The notes under the pieces: model-generated
Seen by the model: the letters and a program-made list of their open reading frames with translations, nothing else
The model's database searches: none
Told to the model about the DNA's origin: nothing
Program-made: the position numbers and the translations under genes
Assembly: GCA_029959085.1 (NCBI GenBank)
Contig: JARWIR010000021.1
Span: forward strand, 20,051,620 to 20,115,619
Reading direction: 5' to 3'
DNA length: 64,000 nucleotides
Origin: Nemophila menziesii
Taxonomy: Eukaryota; Streptophyta; Magnoliopsida; Boraginales; Hydrophyllaceae
Part shown: positions 43,299 to 56,749 of the stretch, in pieces
Layout of the letters: each line of letters starts with the position of its first letter
How positions within the stretch are numbered: position 1 is the stretch's first letter

Positions 43299-46200
43299 CT
43301 AAGGAGCCTCAACGAGATACATGATCTCACCGGGATGTGGATCTTCTAAGCGATTGGTGTCTTCATCTCCATGGTATATCTTTAATCGATGACCGTTCAC
43401 CATGAATGTACGGTTCTCGAGTGGATGTTCTATTTCTATCGCCCCATGAGGTGTAACTTTGGTCACAACATACGGACCTGACCACTTCGATCTTAATTTA
43501 CAAGGATAATTGCTAAACTTTGAGTTATACTTCAATACTTTTTGTCCCACCACAAAGTTCTTCTCACGAATCCGATGATCATGCCATCTCTTAGTATTTT
43601 CTTTGTAAAGTTTAGCATTTCTATAAGCATGTAATCGGAATTCGTCAAGCTCATTAAGTTTCATCATTTGATTCTGACCGGCTAAATTAAGATCTAATTT
43701 TAACTGCGCAATAGCCCAATATGCACCCATTTCAAGTTCAAGAGGTAAGTGACAAGCCTTACCATAAACCATTCAATACGAGGATGCACCAACTGGAGTT
43801 TTGAAGGCAGGATGATAAGCCCATAATGCATCATCTAACTTCATTGACCAATCTTTTCTTGTAGGACCAACAGTCTTCTCTAAAATGGATTTTACCTCAC
43901 GATTTGAGACCTCAGCTTGACCATTGGCTTGTGGATGATAAGCGGTAGATACACTATGTCTTACCCCATACTTCTCTAGAACTGTCTTCAAGTATTTATT
44001 CACGAAATAAGAATCTCCATCGCTAATAATTACTCTCGGAGTGACATGTCTAGTGAAGATGTGTGATTTCAGAAATTTAATTACTACTCGCGAATCATTG
44101 GTTGTTAAAGCAACAACCTCTACCCACTTGGACATGTAATCAACATCTAATAAGATGTAGAGTTTACCATTAGACAGAACGAACGGACCCATAAAATCTA
44201 TTCCCCATACATCGAATATTTCTACTTCAAGGACATTATTACGTGGCATCTCATCCCTCTTAGATATATTTCCCGTGAATTGACATCTTTCACATCTCTT
44301 AACATATTCATGGCAATCTTTCATAATAGAAAGCCAGTAAAAACCTGATTGTAATACCTTAGCAGCAGTCCGATCTCCTTTAAAATGTCCACCATAAGGT
44401 GAATCATGACACCCAGCTACAATCGCTTCAGTTTCTTCCTTTGGTATACATCTTCTCACCATCTGATCAGCACATACTTTGTAGAGGAAAGGATCCTCCC
44501 AAAAGAATTGTCTAGCACGGTGAGCTAATCTTTTTCTTTCTTGATAAGCTAAACCTTCAGGGAAAGAACCACTTACAATTAAATTTTCAATATCGGCATA
44601 CCAAGGAGTATTCTCTAGGTGAATTGCGAATAAGCTCTCATCAGGAAATTCTTCTCTAACTACTTCAGGTCCCCCATTTGATTCTGATCCTTCAAGACGA
44701 GAGAGATGATCTGCAGCTTGATTCTCACAACCCTTTCTATCTTTAATCTCTAAATCAAATTCTTGAAGCAATAAAACCCATCTTATCAATCGTGGTTTAG
44801 CATCTTTCTTTTCCATAAGATATCTAATAGCAGAATATTCTGTATAAACAACAACTTTTGCTCCAAGAAGATAGGGGCGAAACTTATCGAATGAATAAAT
44901 TACAGCTAGCAATTCTTTCTCTGTAACAGTATAGTTAATTTGAGCACCATTGAAAGTCTTGCTTGCATAGTATATCGAATGAAATATCTTATCTTTTCTT
45001 TGGCCTAAAACGGGACCCATAGCTAAATCACTAGCATCACACATAACCTCAAACGGTAAATCCCAATTCGGTGGTAAAACAATAGGAGTGATAATGAGTT
45101 TTTCCTTGATTGATTTAAAGGCCACCATGCAAGCTTCATCGAAAAGGAATTTGGTGTCCTTCTGAAGTAAGTTACATAGTGGTTTAGCATTCTTGGAAAA
45201 ATCTTTAATGAACCTCCTATAAAAGCCAGCGTGGCCAAGAAAACTTCTCACCCCTTTAACAGAAACAGGAGGTGGAAGAGTTTTAATTACCTCTATCTTT
45301 GCGCGATCAACCTCTAAACCAACACTCAAAACCTTGTGACCCAGTACGATACCCTCTCGAACCATAAAATGACACTTCTCCCAATTTAAAACCAAATCAC
45401 TTTCCTTGCATCTAATCAAAACTTTCTCCAAATTCTCTAAACACTTATCAAAGTCGTCGCCGAATACAGAGAAGTCATCCATAAATACCTCAAGGAAGTT
45501 ATCGATCATATCCCAGAAGATTTCCATCATACATCTTTGAAACGTAACAGGTGCGTTACATAACCCAAATGGCATTCTGCGATATGCAAAAGTACCAAAG
45601 GGGCATGTAAAGGTCGTCTTGTGTTAATCTTCAGGTGCCACATAAATTTGATTATACCCGGAATATCCATCTAAAAAGCAGTAATACTCTCTACCAGCTA
45701 ATTTGTCTAACATTTGATCGATGAAGGGAAGCGGAAAGTGATCTTTTCTGGTGGCCTTGTTCAGTTTGCGATAATCCATACAAACTCTCCAACCAACTAC
45801 CGTTCTTGAAGGAATAGCTTCATTTTATTCCTTAAGAATTGTTGTGATTCCTCCTTTCTTCGGCACACACTGAACTGGACTCACCCATTCATTACTCGAA
45901 ATGGGATAGATAATCCCTGCGTCTAACAGCTTAATCACCTCTTTCTTTACAACTTCCTTCATGGCTGGCATTAATCTCCTTTGACCTTCAACTGAGCGTG
46001 TGTTATTGTCTTCAAGAATGATTTTCTGTTGACAATAGGAGGGGCTAATGCCTTTGATGTCGGTAATAGTCCATCCTATCGCCTCTTTGTTAGCTCTTAA
46101 CACACGCAACAGTTTATCTTCTTGAGGACCTGTGAAATTTGCTGAAACAATAACAGGTAGAGTTTCATTAGTACCTAAATATGCATACCTCAAGTGTGAT

Positions 46201-46942
46201 GGCAAAGGGGCTTTTCTTCCAATTGCAGAAGAGATTCAATCGAAGGTTTCTTTTTAGTTACAATCTCCCCCGATTCTCTCACAGGTTCATAGGCTAGACG
46301 CATATACTTTGGATTCTCAAAGTTGAGAGTTGCCACTGTTTCGGAAAGCTCTTCCATCAATTCAGGTAGATCTAATGTCAAGGCTGCCTTCAAAACATCA
46401 TCATAAGTAAATTCATTATATACCTCTTGCGTGGCATGCTCAATTACATCCATTCGGAAACAATCCTCTTGATAATCTGGAAACTTCATAGCGCGGTATA
46501 CATTGAACTTCACTACCTCGTCTTGGATTCGCATCGTTAATTCACCGTTCTCTACATCAATTAAAGTACGCCCCGTGGCTAGGAATGGTCTTCCCAAAAT
46601 AATGGGGACATTCCTATCCGCGTCGTATTCAAGAATAACAAAATCAACGAGAAATACTAAAGTACCTGCCTTGACGAGGAAATCTTTGATTCGACCTTTA
46701 GGATGTGCAAGGGATAGATCCGCCATTTGCAAGACCATAGAGATGGGTCTTGCTACTCCAATTTTTAATTTATTAAAGATTGACTTGGGCATAAGATTAA
46801 TGCTCGCACCCAAATCACATAGTGCTTTACCTTTCCATTCTTCTCCAATTGAAATAGGAATTGTGAAACTCCCAGGATCAAGTAACTTCGTAGGTAGCTT
46901 ACTCTGACAAATAGCACTACATTCTTCCGGTAAACCAATCAT
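43299..46942 (-). pseudogene. Athila-like pol (copy B), less damaged than copy A
   Basis: RT, RNase H and integrase stay open from 45,575 to 43,773 (600 codons), because copy B lacks the private stop found near 6,268 in copy A. The integrase C-terminus (43,772-43,299) is also intact, lacking copy A's deletion near 5,335. Shared stops near 45,824 and 45,624 and at 43,773 remain, so pol as a whole cannot be translated. Protease is at 46,942-46,190, and the RT N-terminal part at 46,205-45,825. Confidence 0.9.
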
Positions 46943-46954
46943 CTCATTGTCGCA

Positions 46955-48776
46955 CTACGACCTTTTATTAGTGAGAGCTCGTTTCAAAAACTTCGTATAC
47001 TTGGGTATATCTCGGATAGCTTCTAACAACGGAATATTGATACTCAAGCCTCTCACTCTATTAAAGAACTTCTGATACTCGGCTAAGTCACCCTTCTTTT
47101 GAACTCTAGAGGGAAATGGTGGAGGAAGGCGACTTACAACATCATCTTTCTTTTTCGGAATTTTAACAGGCCTCTCCACTTCCTCAACTTCATCATCTTT
47201 ATTCTTTTCCACCACATCCTTTTCTTTTCTAATGACTTCTTTCTCTTTCATAACAGGAAAAGGTGGTGGAGGAAGATTCTTACCACTTATGAGAGTCACA
47301 ACATTACAATCTTCTTTCTGTATAGGATTTTCTGTGTCACTCGGGAGTTGCCCTTGTGGACGCTGATTCAAGCGTTTTGTCGTTTGTGCAATTTGATCCT
47401 CTAACATCTTGATGTGAGCTTCAGAAACTTGTTGTCTTTGGGCTGATTGTGTGTGAGGTGCAATCAAACTTTCTACGGTTTTGTGAAGGTTATTCACACC
47501 TTCTTGTGGTTGAGCAGGTAAGGCTTTTTGGTTCATGGTTTCGTTATAATTGTCTTGAGGAGGTTGTCTCTGAACATAGTTCCCTTGATTCTGTCCTCCT
47601 TGATAATTATTCTGAGGTCTTGGATTATAGTTGTTACCTTGGGGACGCGGCTGATATGCGTACATCAGATTAGCTGCCCCATTAGGATTTGAATATTGAA
47701 ACCCAAGATGGTTTCTGTTAGGCTGATATCCATTACCATTAAAATTTCCTCTGTTGGACACAAACATCACAGACTCTTGATTATTTTGACAATTCTCCCA
47801 TGAATGATCATTCACACAACAATACTCACATCCATACACCTCTTGTGCAGCGTTCACTTCAACCCTTTTATTCGAAAAACCTTCTATCACGGCTAACGTA
47901 AGTTGCTTCAATTGTTGTTCTAAAGTGGTTTGTATTTTCTTCTCTAAGGAGGTGAACTTCTCTTCAATGTTGACATTATTAACTCCCTCTTTAACTGGTG
48001 TTCTCACAGTATTTCACCCCACTTCATTGTCGACCGTTCTATCCAAAATAATTCTTGCGTGAAAAGGTTGAACTCGTAAAAACGCACCACCACATAATAA
48101 ATCCAAATCTTTTTGTGATCCACCATCAAGACCGTTATAGAAAATTTTCAATTCTTGTTGATCTGAAAGGCCATGATTGGGGACTCTTCGTAAGCAATTC
48201 TGAAATCTCGACCAACTTCTACGCAACGCTTCATCATATTCTTGTCGGAAATGTAAGAACTCGAGTTGAGCATCTAACCTCATGTTGGACGGATAATATC
48301 TATCGAAAAACGCCGCATGTAACTGTTCCCAATTAGTAATCTTTCGGAAAAATCTGAAAAATCACTCGCTCTTGTATCAAGAAAAATCTGAATGTAGCAA
48401 AATACATTTGCTCTTTTGTTACTCCTTGAGTGATGTACGAATCGCAGATTTGCATAAATTTTTGTACTGCGCGAATTGGATCTTCTCCGGGCTTGCCACG
48501 AAAATTTATAAAATTCTGGAACTGAGCTAACATACCCGAATCTGGACGAAATCTCGGAACATCGATATTAGCTGAGCCAATCCCAAGAGGAGGAGCAAGG
48601 AATGGTTCTTGTGCTGGACCGGTAAGGAACCATGGTTCGGCTACTTGGATTTGAACCGGAGGATTAGGGACAACTGGTGGTACTGGAGGGTTAGGAATTG
48701 GTGGCACTATTGGCTGGCCATTCGCGTCTAGCTGAACTCCTTGTCCATTATTGTTATGGAGGTTAAGATTGTCCAT
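46955..48776 (-). pseudogene. Athila-like gag (copy B)
   Basis: Same three pieces and the same breaks as copy A (48,776-48,333, 48,283-48,014, 48,007-46,955). A few substitutions only. Confidence 0.9.
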
Positions 48777-49037
48777 TTCGTTAGCTAGTCTTTCTACTTC
48801 TTGTGCTTCTTGTTCTTTCCTTCTCCTGTTAACAAGTCTGACTAATGATTAAGGATAATCAAGGATCGGAGGTAATGTCTCAAGATCCTTAAAGAGTCTC
48901 CTTCGCATACACCAAACCTAAAAACCTGAAAAAGATGAACAAACAAAGCGTAAAACTGAAAAATAAAAATAAAACTAACACTAAAAGATAAACACCGGGG
49001 TCACAGGCTACCGTCCCCGGCAGCGACGCCAAAAACT

Positions 49038-50447
49038 TGGTGGTCCTTTATGTGTTCTAAAATAAATGCAATAAGGAAAAGAGAACCACAACCACAAGTG
49101 TACGGTTGTCCCAAGTAATATAAGTGATAAAACAGATTCGTTCTCAGGGACGGAATGACTGACTCTAATGCTTATCAAATAGTGGTTAATTGCACGTGAA
49201 AACAAGTAAATGATTTTAAGATTTGTTTGTTTGGTTTTCTAATGCTAAGACAATAAAGTAAAATACTAAATTAATGCAAGTAAATAACTAGACACAAGAA
49301 AATAAAGTGTTTACGCAAGATGAGAAGGCAGTACTTGAGAGACGCAAGGATTTCACCTAATTATCATTCATATCATACATTGTTTAAGGGACAAATTGGT
49401 AAATTGATATTGGTCGGGATTCGGAATTCTCCTTACCCCCGTCAGGGTGGACTAAGGAGCAACTTTCAAGTGCTACAAACCCCGCCAGGGTGATTATAGT
49501 CCACTCTCAAGTGATTAAGTCTAAATTACCCAATAGGCCATAGGTTTAAATAAGCTCGTCAGAGTCAAATAATTTCTAACCTATATTCTCGTTAATTAGT
49601 TCTGTACCCAGACCTCCCTTCAAGGTGATCCAATCGCCACTACTTGGAATACCCTAGATACTAAGTCCTATTATTAATTGATCAGGTCAATAACAGTAAA
49701 TAAAGTGTAAATTAAAGAAAAATATAATTTACCCAATTTGATTTAAATAATAATTATCCCAAATCCAAACATATGATTTGGAGATATAGACCGTCTCCAA
49801 ATCTATAGCTTTTCTGCTTCCTTGCCTTGACTTCTCTCTGATGCTTTCTTTTGTAAAAAGTGAATTGTGTGTAAAATAGAAGTCAAAACCCTTATTTATA
49901 CTTTTAAATTCTGACTTGGACCTTAGGCTAGAGTTTTAAATGAAATACTAAAGGCCCAAGTCCATTATCTTAGCCCAAAATCCCGTAACACCACCTCAAC
50001 TAAAACAGCTCTAACCGACTCGTTTCAACTCGGATTGACCTTATTCCAGTTGGTAAAGTTCCGTAACTCAATGGGGTACGTTTTCTCTTCACAAGTCAGC
50101 GGCTAAATCTACTCTTAGGTGGCTCGAAATCAGCAATATTTGGCAACTTTCCAGATTTGCAGCTCTAAAATATCAATTCTTTCGGGATTTGTCTTCATGT
50201 TTTGACTCCATATCACGATCTTTGACTTTGTTCTCGGATTCCTCTCCTAGCTAATATTCAAAAACTACAAACATTTCACTAAAATACCTAATATTACGCG
50301 CAACAGTTTAATAAACTAAAATGCTAGAAATAAAAGAGGAAATTCAGATTATTGCATATTTAGTCCAAAAGTCTATCAAAATAAACGAATAAATACAAAA
50401 AATGATGTCTCCCAAGGGCATAAATTAGAACATTTAGGGAGACATCA
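49038..50447 (-). repeat. 5' LTR of the Athila-like element (copy B)
   Basis: Matches 10,927-12,336. The primer site lies next to it at 49,011-49,031. The terminal inverted repeat is unchanged. Confidence 0.8.
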
Positions 50448-51210
50448 CACCACCCACCCGCCTGGCCCGGCCCGGCGTGGGCATGGGCTTGTGGGGGAGT
50501 TGGAGAGTTTGGGAAAATGAAACAAGTTTTCTGAAATGATTCTAGAGTAAAATGGCTAGTACTTATAGATTCGTTGGCAATTCAAACCTTCCAGCAAAGA
50601 GACATAACGTTCATAACGTACAGCCATTGAAGACTCATTAAACCAGAATATTCCTCAATCAAGACTCAGCTGTTACAAACCTTGGTCAAAACGGAAATGA
50701 ATCAAGGGTCATCAAAACGTCCAGGTTCATGGCTGGAATTGTAACATATGTAACTCCAAAAACGCCAGCCTTAATGGAGCACTTGAAGACCATTTATGGT
50801 GATGTTTATGAAAGGCCCTTACTCTTCCCATTTTCCTATAAATAGAGACTCTCCCTCACTAGCCAAGTATACGAAATACACCAGGAAAGAATAACACTAG
50901 GCCTTTTTTTCTCTAAAAACGCTGCTACGTAGAGCTTAGTTTCTCGTTAGAGATACCGGTACGCCAGAATATCTATTTAACAACCATAGGTGTATTTGTT
51001 ATTCCTTTCATTCTGCGTAAGTTGTATTTTCGATTCCTGTAATCGTATTGTAATCGTATTTCATTTTACTGTAAAAGTTAGTTTACACTAAAACGATTTC
51101 TAATTTCTTTCACTTTTGGAAAACCAATTCTGTTTTGTCAAATCTGGTGATTATTTTAATCACAATTTAAAAATATATTCAATTTCTTTACTCACCGGTT
51201 ATTTTCTGAA
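50448..51210 (+). other. Probable copia LTR/leader (copy B)
   Basis: Equivalent of 12,337-13,100; a one-base deletion near 50,567 is private to this copy. Confidence 0.45.
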
Positions 51211-53340
51211 ATGGCTCTTCATGTTTCGGCTGTTGGTTCTCCTTTGAACGCAAAGCCATTTCTCGACGTGAATAAGTTGGAACCCCTTAATGTTTCTAAC
51301 TACAAGCGTTGGGTACAAAAGGTTATGATTTGTCTTGAACAGTATGAACTCGACTTTGTTATAGTCGAGGCTCCTCCACTTATGGAAGTTGGAGCTCATA
51401 CTGAACAAGAGCTAGCTAGACATCTTGCACTCGAATCCAGGTTCAAAAGGGTTAATACCATGGCTCGGGGCTGGATGTTGAACAATGTTACTAACCCAAT
51501 ATTTGATCTCCTTGCCAAAGAGAAATCGACAAAGGTCATATGGGAAACTCTTGAGAATAAATATGGGGCTGATGATTCTGGTAAGAAAAAGTACGTCACT
51601 GGGAATTGGTACAATTTTAGACTTATGGATTAGAAACCCATGACTGAAAACTTCATGTGTACGAGAACCTATGCACGGAGGTAGTCACCGTGGCATGAAG
51701 ATGTGCGAAGTCTTTCAAGTCAACATTTTACTTAAGAAATTTCCCCCATCTTGGAGTGAATACCGTAACCACCTCAAACACAAAAAGAAGGAATTGGCCC
51801 TCCAGGAACTCATCATCCACATGCAAGTCGAAGAAGCCAATCGACTTAAGGATAAGTATATTTCTTTCCCTCCTTATTCCTCGAAGGCTAACCTTGTTGA
51901 AAGTTCTGGGCATCGTAACAAGGACAGGTTCGAAGGTAATGGAAAACAGCACGTGCTAACAATTCCAAATACGGGGGAAATAAGAACCGCAACAACTCCA
52001 ACAAACAGAACGGAAGATTTAAAACTTCTGGTAAGATTCAGAAACCTAAGGGTGCTTGTTATTGTTGTGGTAAATAAGGACATAGAGCTTTTTAATGTAC
52101 TCTTAGAGTTATTCCTGATCCAAAACCTGTTGCAAACCTAACTGAAACCAAAGAGATAATCGTCGCGGTAATGGTTGAGGTTTGTTTGGTGGAAAACAAA
52201 AGCAAGTGGGTCCTTTTCACTGGGGACTCACGACACTTCTGTGCAAACAAAGCCTTGTTCAAAAATTTCGAGGAAGCAACCAATATTGAATGCGTGTACC
52301 TGGGAGACTCATCCACTGCTATAGTCCTCGGAAAGGGACAGGTTACCCTCAAACTCAATTCTGGTAAGATCCTTGAGTTAAACGATGTTCTCTTCGTCCC
52401 CTCGCTCTGTAGGAACTTGGTTTCCGGAGCTCTTCTTAACAAAGTGGGACTCAAACTAGTTTCCGAGGGAGGAAAATAATCATTACCAAAAATGATAAGT
52501 TTGTGGGAAAAGCGTATTTACATAATGGTTTATTTGTTTTAAATACTGTAACCCGTGACTAGTACCAATATGATGAGTTTGTGGAAAAGGGTTTTTTTTC
52601 AAATAAGGGTTTGTGTGGTTGAACCTTGTAACCTCTAATAAGGACATTTCTAATTCTACTTATCTGTTTGAATGTTTAGATGTATGGAATGGTAGATTAG
52701 GCTATCTTTCTTCTCTCTTCTATTAAAAGGCTAAAACTCCCTTGGACTAATAAGGTCGATGACTTTATATATTTTATGATATGTGTAGATTCCAAACTCG
52801 TGGAAATACGACCCTTTAATACGAAAACCTCGAGAATTCTAAAACTACCAGAATTAGTACATTCGGACCTAAATATTTTTATAAATTTCGCTAGTAGAGG
52901 AGAAAACCCATATTATTTAACCTTAATAGGTGACTAAGTCAGGACTACGAGAGTATATCTCTTAATACTAAATGTGAAACAAAATACGTGTTTATAAATA
53001 TAAGTCCAGGCTTGAAACCAAACTACTTTGCTGAATCAAAAGTCTTAGGGCACGAATGTTGTTATAAATTCCTTGTAATAGCTCTGTGACATTAACAGAA
53101 TTATCGACGAAGTTAGTGCCTTACACATCCAAGGGCTATGATAATCGGTTATGGCCCACTAACTCAAATGTGGGGGTGATTAGCAAAGGTTACCCAAGTT
53201 CTAAGTACGGTCACTGTTGGACCTAATACAATATACTCAATAGTCATGGGATATGACACGAATGTATAAACCATCTTAATGAATTCATAGCTTCTCGTGG
53301 TGGTCCTATTGTGAAGGACTTGATGAATTCACGTATAAGC
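51211..53340 (+). pseudogene. Ty1/copia remnant (copy B)
   Basis: Same order and same lesions as 13,101-15,230 (gag 51,211-52,141, protease 52,171-52,479, then degraded integrase). The protein readings of gag and protease are identical to copy A. Confidence 0.8.
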
Positions 53341-53350
53341 TATGTTGTAG

Positions 53351-54410
53351 ATCTCCCCGCCTAGGCGTCAACTCCCCCCTCACTGCTTACGCCTATTTAA
53401 AATTCTAGGCGTTTTTGCCTGGCGCCTTAGTCGTCGTGGAATAGGCGGCTAGCATGTCTAGGCACCGATTAATGACAAAAAACAGCCGCCTATGCGCCAA
53501 TTAATGGAAAAACATGACCGCATAGACGTTTTTGTTATTTTTCTTATTCTCGAGAATGTTTTAGTTGATATTATAACTCAATTTTTAGTATAGTGTTGTT
53601 AGATGAATTTTATGACTTAAATAGTTAAAATTGCTATAATTACTACACATATATTACTAAATATACAAAATTACACATCGGGATCAAAACCATATAATTC
53701 CGCCTAAGCCCTGTTGATGTCTCCCCATTTGTCACGAATCAATCCTATTTAAAGACATCATTTTAGTTGTATTTATTAGTTTATAGGTCGATTTCACATG
53801 ATTCAGTACACTTTCTTATTTTGTGTCTTGAATTGATTATTTATTATTTTTAGAGCATATTGGGTTTAATTATTTATTTAGTGTGAAGCTTTAGAGATAT
53901 ATGGTAATTAATTAGAGTCCAAGTTGGCTCCAAGAGCTAAAGAAAAGAAGATAAACATGGAAATTGAAGATAAGGAAACAAAATCTAAAAATATGGAAAA
54001 AGAAAAGCTGCCATAAATTTGAATTTCACCACCCACGACCACAAATCAGCTCGTATCTCAAAATCGGTGAGGAATTTGGAAGAACAGTCAAGAGAAAAGT
54101 TAAATATCTTTCCGAGACGATGAATTTCGACTACTCATACGCGTCAAACGGATAAGTATTGAAGTTGTTAGGACCAAAACAAAAACGGGGCTGATTCCAT
54201 ATTTTTGGGCTACGAATTTGAGTTGGGCTTGGAGTCTAACACTTACCTTTTCCTTCAAGAAAACGATTAGGTCTTCCTATACACTATAAATAAAACCTAT
54301 TATCATTAGAAAAATTATCAGTCCTATAGGGTCATAAGATATAACTATAACCATCAGTCCAAACCAAAATTATTACGAAATGGACAAGACCTGTTTTTTT
54401 CAATTTACTT
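53351..54410 (+). repeat. GCCTAGGCG cluster and partial LTR (copy B)
   Basis: Equivalent of 15,241-16,300; the partial LTR starts TGATGTCTCCCC at 53,715. Confidence 0.5.
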
Positions 54411-54732
54411 TTGTATAAGACATGATTAATCCGTAATTCCCCCACTCTATTTTAACTATGGTTGGACCTTCTTGGGTTGGGCTTGACACCTAACTTCTCC
54501 CACCGGTTTGGGCTTCACATGCTCACTGCTGGTAAAAATTTCAAAACCTTTTTTTGTTTGTCAATTTTATTTTAGTTTTTTGGCAGATTATATTTTGACC
54601 TTAAAAATAGATAAATTATTCAAATAAGTCACATATTATTAAAACTCTCTAAAGCTCTCAAGAAAAAACTAGCCGTTATCAGCAAAAATTGCTTCTCCCT
54701 TCAATCCAACGCCGGAGGCTCCTCTGGACAGG

Positions 54733-56094
54733 ATGGGGTTAGATACACCCGCGCCGCCACAAGGAGGTGGTGCTCGAGACACCTTAATGGTGGAAAATGA
54801 TCCTAGGGCAGGCGGGGGTTTGGAGGAATTTCCTCCTCTCGCGGCCAACGAACAACGTTTCAACAAAAGAGCTAGATCAGTAACGGAGCCGGGTGCGTCA
54901 ATTGGGGATAGGAATTTCACACCGGTAGAAGGTTTACAGAAATCAAGCAATCTTAATCCGACTAAAAAGAACTCAGGTTGGCATTCTGCTTTAATGGGTA
55001 ACAATAATATTATACCTGAAATTATTGATTTAGATGAGGCAAAATTGAATACGATTAATGGGTTAGATGCTAAATTATTAGAGGCTATAAAAGATGATGA
55101 ACCTTTACCTAATTGTGAATTTCCGCAAGTCCTTAGGACTAGGGAGGAGATCCTTGAAGGGATTAATCTTTGGAATAACACTGTGGGGGTGAGACTTTTA
55201 GGGTCTAGAGTTAGCTTTGGTTATCTATCATCTAAATTGAAACAGATTTGGGCTCCGAAAGGTATGATTGATTTAGTGGATGTTGGCTTTGGTTACTTTA
55301 TGGTCAAGTTTTCTAACAGAGATGACTGTGAGTTTGCTTTAGCGGGGGGACCTTGGATGATTTTTGATCATTACTTAATTGTTAGGGAGTGGTCACCGGA
55401 GTTTAGGCCTCAATCGGACTCCATTACTACCACTACGGCTTGGGTTAGGATTTCGAATGTGGGGATGCATAATTATACAGCCCGTATTCTCCGGAAAATG
55501 GGTGACCAAATTGGTAGGACTATTCGTATTGATCCGTTGACAAAGGCGAGAAAGAAAGGGAATTCTGCAAGATTGGCTATCGAGTTGGATTTGGGTAAAC
55601 CGTTAACGCCTTAGATTCACATCGGAGGCGAGGTGTGTCTTGTGGAATATGAGGGATTGCATCTTGTGTGTTCCGAATGCGCTAAGTTTGGGCATCAACA
55701 AGATAAATGTAATAAGGGCGAGAATAGCTTGGCGAGGGTGGACTCTAGTGGAATGAAGATCGTAGAGAGTCAAGACCCTACTCCAAGTAAGGAGGTTATA
55801 GTGGAGCCGACGTACGGAGAGTGGATGACCATGAAGCGAGCTAATAGAGTGAATAACAAGAGTGGTAACAAGGTTAATGTTAATGGTAATAAGGGGATTT
55901 TTAGTAAGGAATTGGGTTCGAGATATATTAATTTGTTTGTGGAAGATAATGAGACTATTGCACCGAGCTATGTTAATAGAAACGTGGGGAACAATAGAGC
56001 CTCTACGAGTGCGGGTTTTAATCGAAGAAGAACAAAATTAATGGACTTGGGGGTAAGAATAAAAGCCAGGTTAATAGTGGTCATAGAGTTATAG
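54733..56094 (+). pseudogene. LINE ORF1 (copy B)
   Basis: The start is intact here (ATG 54,733, with CGA where copy A has TGA), but a TAG at 55,612 replaces the Lys codon of copy A. The zinc knuckle reads CSECAKFGHQQDKC. Many other substitutions separate the copies in this ORF, more than elsewhere in the duplication. The C-terminal frame slip is shared. Confidence 0.85.
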
Positions 56095-56749
56095 CTGTTC
56101 CCGACTTTGAGGTGCGAAAGGAGCTTAATTCATCTCCTGATGTGGTATATTTTGCTGCTACTAAGGAGGGTAATAAAGGGCAAAATGCGGTTGGATTAGT
56201 TGCGAATTCGAATGGTAAAGAGCTCGCCATCGCGGTAGAAACAAGGGTTGTGCCCGATGGAAATGGATGTTTAATTATCCGTGATGGTGAGCCGGAAGTT
56301 GTGCGTAAAGATTTAATGAGCGAGGAAAGGGCTGAGTAGGTTCCGGGCGCTGGTGAGCCTCGAGCTGCTGAGGTGGAAGCTCCTGTCCAGGGAGCACCTG
56401 CAGCGGATTTAGAAACAGAAAAAAAAACAGCATCAGGCCTGGAAATTGCAGGGACCGAGGATGCAATTTCTGCATCAGGCCCTGCGCAATGGGTCACGCG
56501 GTCCAGGGGACCCGCAGCGGCCACCGAGGGGCTGGAGGAGCGACACTTACCTCCGGGTTTCGGAACTGGAAGCTGGGGCGAGGAGCTGGAGCATGATGAT
56601 CCGGGCGAATGCGAAGTCACTACCGTTCCGGAAACGCAATTCGAAGACGGAGATGGCGATGCTTTAATGGGCGTTGGTCCGGAAGGAGTGACTACCTCGG
56701 ATCAGGTATCTTCTTAGTCAGTTTTGTTTAAAACTAATTGTTTTTTAAT

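Larger units (their letters stand above)
41266..50447 (-). mobile_element. Athila-like retrotransposon (copy B)
   Basis: Second copy of the 3,157-12,336 element, with the same truncation at the low-coordinate side. The identical end shows that the 3' LTR was lost before the segment was duplicated. Confidence 0.85.
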